The notes under the pieces: model-generated
Told to the model about the DNA's origin: nothing
The model's database searches: none
The model's input: the letters and a program-made list of their open reading frames with translations, nothing else
Origin: an uncultured Collinsella sp.
Lineage (GTDB): Bacteria; Actinomycetota; Coriobacteriia; Coriobacteriales; Coriobacteriaceae
Direction: 5' to 3'
Length of the DNA: 17,052 bases
Assembly: GCA_905207425.1 (NCBI GenBank)
Contig: CAJLLB010000029.1
Coordinates: 1-17,052, forward strand
Translations under genes and position numbers: made by a program
Shown here: piece after piece, positions 14,442 to 17,052 of the stretch
How positions within the stretch are numbered: position 1 is the first letter of the stretch
Layout: each line of letters opens with the position of its first letter

Positions 14442-15380
14442 TTACAACACAGACCTGACCGCAGCTTCGATGCCGTCGGCGTCCAAACCGTACTTGTGCA
14501 GCAAATCGACCGCAGGGCCGGACTCGCCATACACATCGCGCACGCCGACGCGACGCATCGGCACCGGATACTGCTCCGCTAGCACCGAGGCAACGGCCTC
14601 GCCAAGACCGCCGATAATCGAATGCTCCTCGGCAGTGACCACGCGACCGGTCTTCTTGGCGCTGGCTACAACCAGACGTTCGTCGAGCGGCTTGATCGTA
14701 TGCATGTTGATGACCTCGGCATCGATGCCATCGGCAGCGAGCGCCTCGGCAGCCTCAAGCGCCTCGGCGACCATAAGGCCACAAGCGATGATGGTCACAT
14801 CGGACCCCTCGCGCACGACCACGCCGCGACCAATCTTGAACTCATAGTCCTCGCAGTCGTTGATGACCGGTGTTGCCAGGCGGCCGAAGCGCATGTAAAC
14901 CGGGCCCTCAAACTCATAGGCGGCGCGCACACAGGCACGAGCCTCGACGTCGTCGGCGGGAACGACCACCGTCATACCCGGAATCGTGCGCATGAGTGCG
15001 ATATCCTCGCAGCACTGGTGCGTGGCGCCGTCCTCGCCCACCGAAATGCCGGCATGAGTAGCGCCAATCTTGACGTTGAGGTGCGGGTAGCCGATGGAAT
15101 TGCGGACCTGCTCGTAGGCGCGACCGGCGGCAAACATCGCAAAGGTGCTCGTAAAAGCAACGCGGCCCGTGGTCGCGATGCCGGCGGCAAGACCCATCAG
15201 GTTGCTCTCGGCAATGCCGGCGTCGTAGAAGCGCTCAGGGTGCGCAGCCTTAAACTTACCGGTCTGCGTGGCGGCGGCCAGGTCGGCATCGAGAACCACA
15301 AAGTCATCGCGCTCATTGCCCAGCTCGACAAGTGCCTCGCCATAGCTAACGCGCGTGGCGACTTTCTTGACGTCTGCCAT
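14442..15380 (-). CDS. Transketolase, C-terminal subunit
   Basis: A 312-residue subunit holding the pyrimidine-binding and C-terminal domains of a split transketolase. It pairs with the product of the gene upstream to move two-carbon units between sugar phosphates with thiamine diphosphate. Glu58 in DAGIAESNLMGLAAGIA is the catalytic glutamate that activates the cofactor. STFAMFAAGRAYEQVRN, THAGISVGEDGATHQ and PGMTVVVPAD follow, then the C-terminal domain with TAEEHSIIGGLGEAV. Its ATG overlaps the stop of the N-terminal gene by one base (TAATG), so translation is coupled and keeps the subunits balanced; GGGGAGGAG precedes it. A 1-deoxyxylulose-5-phosphate synthase half or another split TPP enzyme is less likely, given the transaldolase neighbour. 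Confidence 0.93.
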   Translation of the reverse strand: MADVKKVATRVSYGEALVELGNERDDFVVLDADLAAATQTGKFKAAHPERFYDAGIAESNLMGLAAGIATTGRVAFTSTFAMFAAGRAYEQVRNSIGYPHLNVKIGATHAGISVGEDGATHQCCEDIALMRTIPGMTVVVPADDVEARACVRAAYEFEGPVYMRFGRLATPVINDCEDYEFKIGRGVVVREGSDVTIIACGLMVAEALEAAEALAADGIDAEVINMHTIKPLDERLVVASAKKTGRVVTAEEHSIIGGLGEAVASVLAEQYPVPMRRVGVRDVYGESGPAVDLLHKYGLDADGIEAAVRSVL

Positions 15381-16210
15381 TAGAGCTCCTCCCCTGCTGC
15401 TGCGAGCTCGGCCATGGCCTGCTCAAACTGTTCATCGTTGGGTGCCTTGCCGTGCCAGCCCACCTGGTTTTCCATAAAGGAGACGCCCTTGCCCTTCACC
15501 GTCTCGGCGATAATGGCCACGGGCGAGTCGCTCACTTTGCGGGCCTCGGCAAAGGCGGCGGCAATCTGCGCCATGTCGTTACCGTCGGCGAGCTCGATCA
15601 CATGCCACTTAAAGGCGCGGAACTTGTCAGCGAGCGGCATGGCCGAGTTGACTTCATCGATCGTGCCGTCAATCTGCAAGCCGTTGTGGTCGACGACGGC
15701 AACAAGATTGTCGAGCGCATGGTTGCCGGCGAACATGGCCGCCTCCCACACCTGGCCTTCCTCGCACTCACCGTCGCCCAGCAACGTGTAGACACGGTAG
15801 CCGTCGCCCCAGTGCTTAGCGGCAAGCGCCATTCCAACTGCAGCAGAGATGCCCTGACCGAGCGATCCGGTGGACATATCGATGCCAGGGGCGTCGTTCA
15901 TGTTGGGATGGCCCTGCAGTCGGCTGCCAATATGACGGAGCGTCTCGAGCTCTTCGACGGGAAAATAGCCGCGATTTGCCAACACCGAATACAGGCCCGG
16001 CGCCGCGTGACCCTTGGAGAGCACAAAGCGATCGCGATCGGCCTTGTGAGGGTCGGCAGGATCGATATTCATTTCCTCAAAGTACAGATACGTCATGATG
16101 TCGGCAGCACCGAGCGATCCACCCGGGTGTCCCGACTTGGCCGCGTGAACCGCAGTCACGACACCCTTCCTGACCTCATTGGCGACCTTCGCCAGCTCCT
16201 GGTTGGTCAT
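15380..16210 (-). CDS. Transketolase, N-terminal subunit
   Basis: A 276-residue subunit with the thiamine-diphosphate-binding domain. SGHPGGSLGAADIMTYLYF near the N-terminus, RDRFVLSKGHAAPGLY, STGSLGQGIS and the metal/TPP motif GDGECEEGQVWEA...NLVAVVDHN are all present, and the ending ENQVGWHGKAPN is typical of split transketolases. Start at 16210 (MTNQELAKVANEVRKG) with GAGAGGA upstream; a longer frame to 16270 lacks similarity. It lies 63 bp downstream of the transaldolase gene on the same strand and overlaps the C-terminal subunit gene by one base. The set rebuilds pentose phosphates to fructose-6-phosphate and glyceraldehyde-3-phosphate or the reverse. Confidence 0.94.
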   Translation of the reverse strand: MTNQELAKVANEVRKGVVTAVHAAKSGHPGGSLGAADIMTYLYFEEMNIDPADPHKADRDRFVLSKGHAAPGLYSVLANRGYFPVEELETLRHIGSRLQGHPNMNDAPGIDMSTGSLGQGISAAVGMALAAKHWGDGYRVYTLLGDGECEEGQVWEAAMFAGNHALDNLVAVVDHNGLQIDGTIDEVNSAMPLADKFRAFKWHVIELADGNDMAQIAAAFAEARKVSDSPVAIIAETVKGKGVSFMENQVGWHGKAPNDEQFEQAMAELAAAGEEL

Positions 16211-16273
16211 ACGAATTCCTCTCTTGAGAACAACCCCGGCACCGGATGACGCGATGCCGGGGCAATCCACTCG

Positions 16274-16957
16274 TTAAGCCTGAGCGACGACCTTCTGCCA
16301 GTCAGCCTCAAAAGAGGCGAGGCCCTGGTCGGTCAGCGGATGATGCAGGCACTTCTTGAGAGCGGCCATGGGCACGGTCGCAATATCGGCACCGAGTAGC
16401 GCGGCCTGGGTCACGTGGTTGGGCGTACGAACCGAGGCGGTGATGATCTCGACGGTGTCGTCGACGTTCTTGCCCGTCCAGTCGTAGTTCTTAATGCAGG
16501 TCACGACGTTGTCGAGCTGCGAGATACCGTCCTCGGCGATGTCATCGAAACGACCGACAAACGGGCTGATGTAGCGAGCACCGGCATTGGCGGCCATAAG
16601 GGCCTGCGTCGGCGAGAAGACGAGCGTCATGTTGACGCGCACGCCAGCATCGGCCAGTGCACGGCAGGCGGCAAGGCCGGCCTCGCACACGGGAAGCTTG
16701 ACCACGATGTTGGGGGCGAGGGCGGCAAGGCGCTTGCCCTCCTCGATCATACCCTCGGCAGTGGTAGCGGTAGACTCGGCGGAAACGGGCAGGCCCTCGC
16801 AGAGCTCGGCAATCTTGAGCATATGCGGCTCAAAGTCGGCAAGCTTGCCGCCGGTCTTGGCGTACAGGGACGGGTTGGTGGTAACACCGGCCAGGCAGCC
16901 CCAGCTCTTGGCCTCGGCGATCTCGTCCAGATTGGCAGTATCGATAAAGAACTTCAT
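16274..16957 (-). CDS. tal: Transaldolase (small TalC/FSA subfamily)
   Basis: A 227-residue cytosolic TIM-barrel enzyme of the short transaldolase/fructose-6-phosphate aldolase group. It begins MKFFIDTANLDEI, with GVTTNPSL at 24-31. The Schiff-base Lys87 is in NIVVKLPV. Glu61 (PVSAESTATTAEGM) and Phe133 (YISPFVGRFDD) are the residues typical of true transaldolases; fructose-6-phosphate aldolases carry Gln and Tyr there. I therefore favour sedoheptulose-7-phosphate transaldolase activity, though automatic annotation may say fsa. The start at 16957 is set by MKFFIDT and AAGGAG 8 nt upstream; an in-frame ATG at 16984 is unlikely. It is the first gene of an operon with split transketolase and EIIA. 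A terminator-like hairpin lies just in front of it. Confidence 0.93.
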   Translation of the reverse strand: MKFFIDTANLDEIAEAKSWGCLAGVTTNPSLYAKTGGKLADFEPHMLKIAELCEGLPVSAESTATTAEGMIEEGKRLAALAPNIVVKLPVCEAGLAACRALADAGVRVNMTLVFSPTQALMAANAGARYISPFVGRFDDIAEDGISQLDNVVTCIKNYDWTGKNVDDTVEIITASVRTPNHVTQAALLGADIATVPMAALKKCLHHPLTDQGLASFEADWQKVVAQA

Positions 16958-16989
16958 GGTGCAAACTCCTTCGAAGGAATCCAAAACTC

Positions 16990-17025
16990 AAAAAATAGGA
17001 CAAAGGGGATGTCCCTTTGTCCTAT
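16990..17025 (-). terminator. Intrinsic terminator or attenuator in front of tal
   Basis: A 13-bp perfect stem (16995-17007 with 17013-17025, 5-nt loop) is followed on the minus strand by TTTTTTGAGTTTT. It is a textbook terminator for minus-strand RNA. It either ends a gene beyond the window or lies in the leader of the tal operon, whose ATG is only 33 bp away. Confidence 0.8.
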
Positions 17026-17052
17026 GTGCCGGGCCTGCGGCTGGGACATGCC

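Overview
The window is high-GC DNA with dense gene packing. It carries a split transketolase beside a transaldolase, two related 14-helix MFS transporters, LacI and PRD-type sugar regulators, and hairpin repeats of the GGGACAGG type. Together these suggest a gut Actinomycetota of the Coriobacteriia, most like Collinsella. This placement comes from gene content and remembered family resemblance, not from a database search. No rRNA, tRNA, CRISPR array, intact transposase or phage gene is visible.

Layout, left to right. (1) glmS on the minus strand (52-1899), with a possible GntR/NagR-like operator upstream. (2) A 379-bp gap (1963-2341) with a GGGACAGG hairpin, a 160-bp array of four 15-bp units at an exact 40-bp period in alternating orientation, and a strong terminator. 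(3) An MFS transporter (minus, to 3958) divergent from a large PRD/EIIB-type regulator (plus, 4103-5935). (4) A minus-strand operon of a second, related MFS transporter (7680-9296) and a YtcJ-type amidohydrolase (6060-7676) separated by 3 bp. (5) A small four-helix membrane protein (minus) divergent from a LacI-family regulator (plus, 10270-11379). (6) A HAD phosphatase/phosphomutase-like gene (minus) divergent from larE (plus, 12317-13195). (7) A 780-bp gene-poor stretch (13196-13977) full of repeats: two copies of a 48-bp hairpin repeat, a perfect 32-bp-arm palindrome, nine TCTCTCTAA-type boxes and the tail of a winged-helix gene. (8) A minus-strand operon of transaldolase, split transketolase and a fructose-type PTS EIIA (16957 down to 13978).

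How the parts may work together. The main pattern found is an 18-bp palindrome close to TTGCCGTATATACGGCAA. It occurs twice between the first MFS gene and the PRD-type regulator, once upstream of the MFS-amidohydrolase operon and once upstream of the small membrane protein. In the three minus-strand cases it lies 32-33 bp upstream of a plausible -10 box that has no good -35 box, which is what an activator site would look like. This suggests a local regulon for uptake or export plus hydrolysis of an unknown compound, possibly run by the PRD-type regulator. The LacI-type gene has its own strong promoter and a LacI-like operator, so it probably regulates itself. The tal/transketolase/EIIA operon is a pentose-phosphate or sugar catabolism unit. 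It has a terminator-like hairpin just in front of its first gene.
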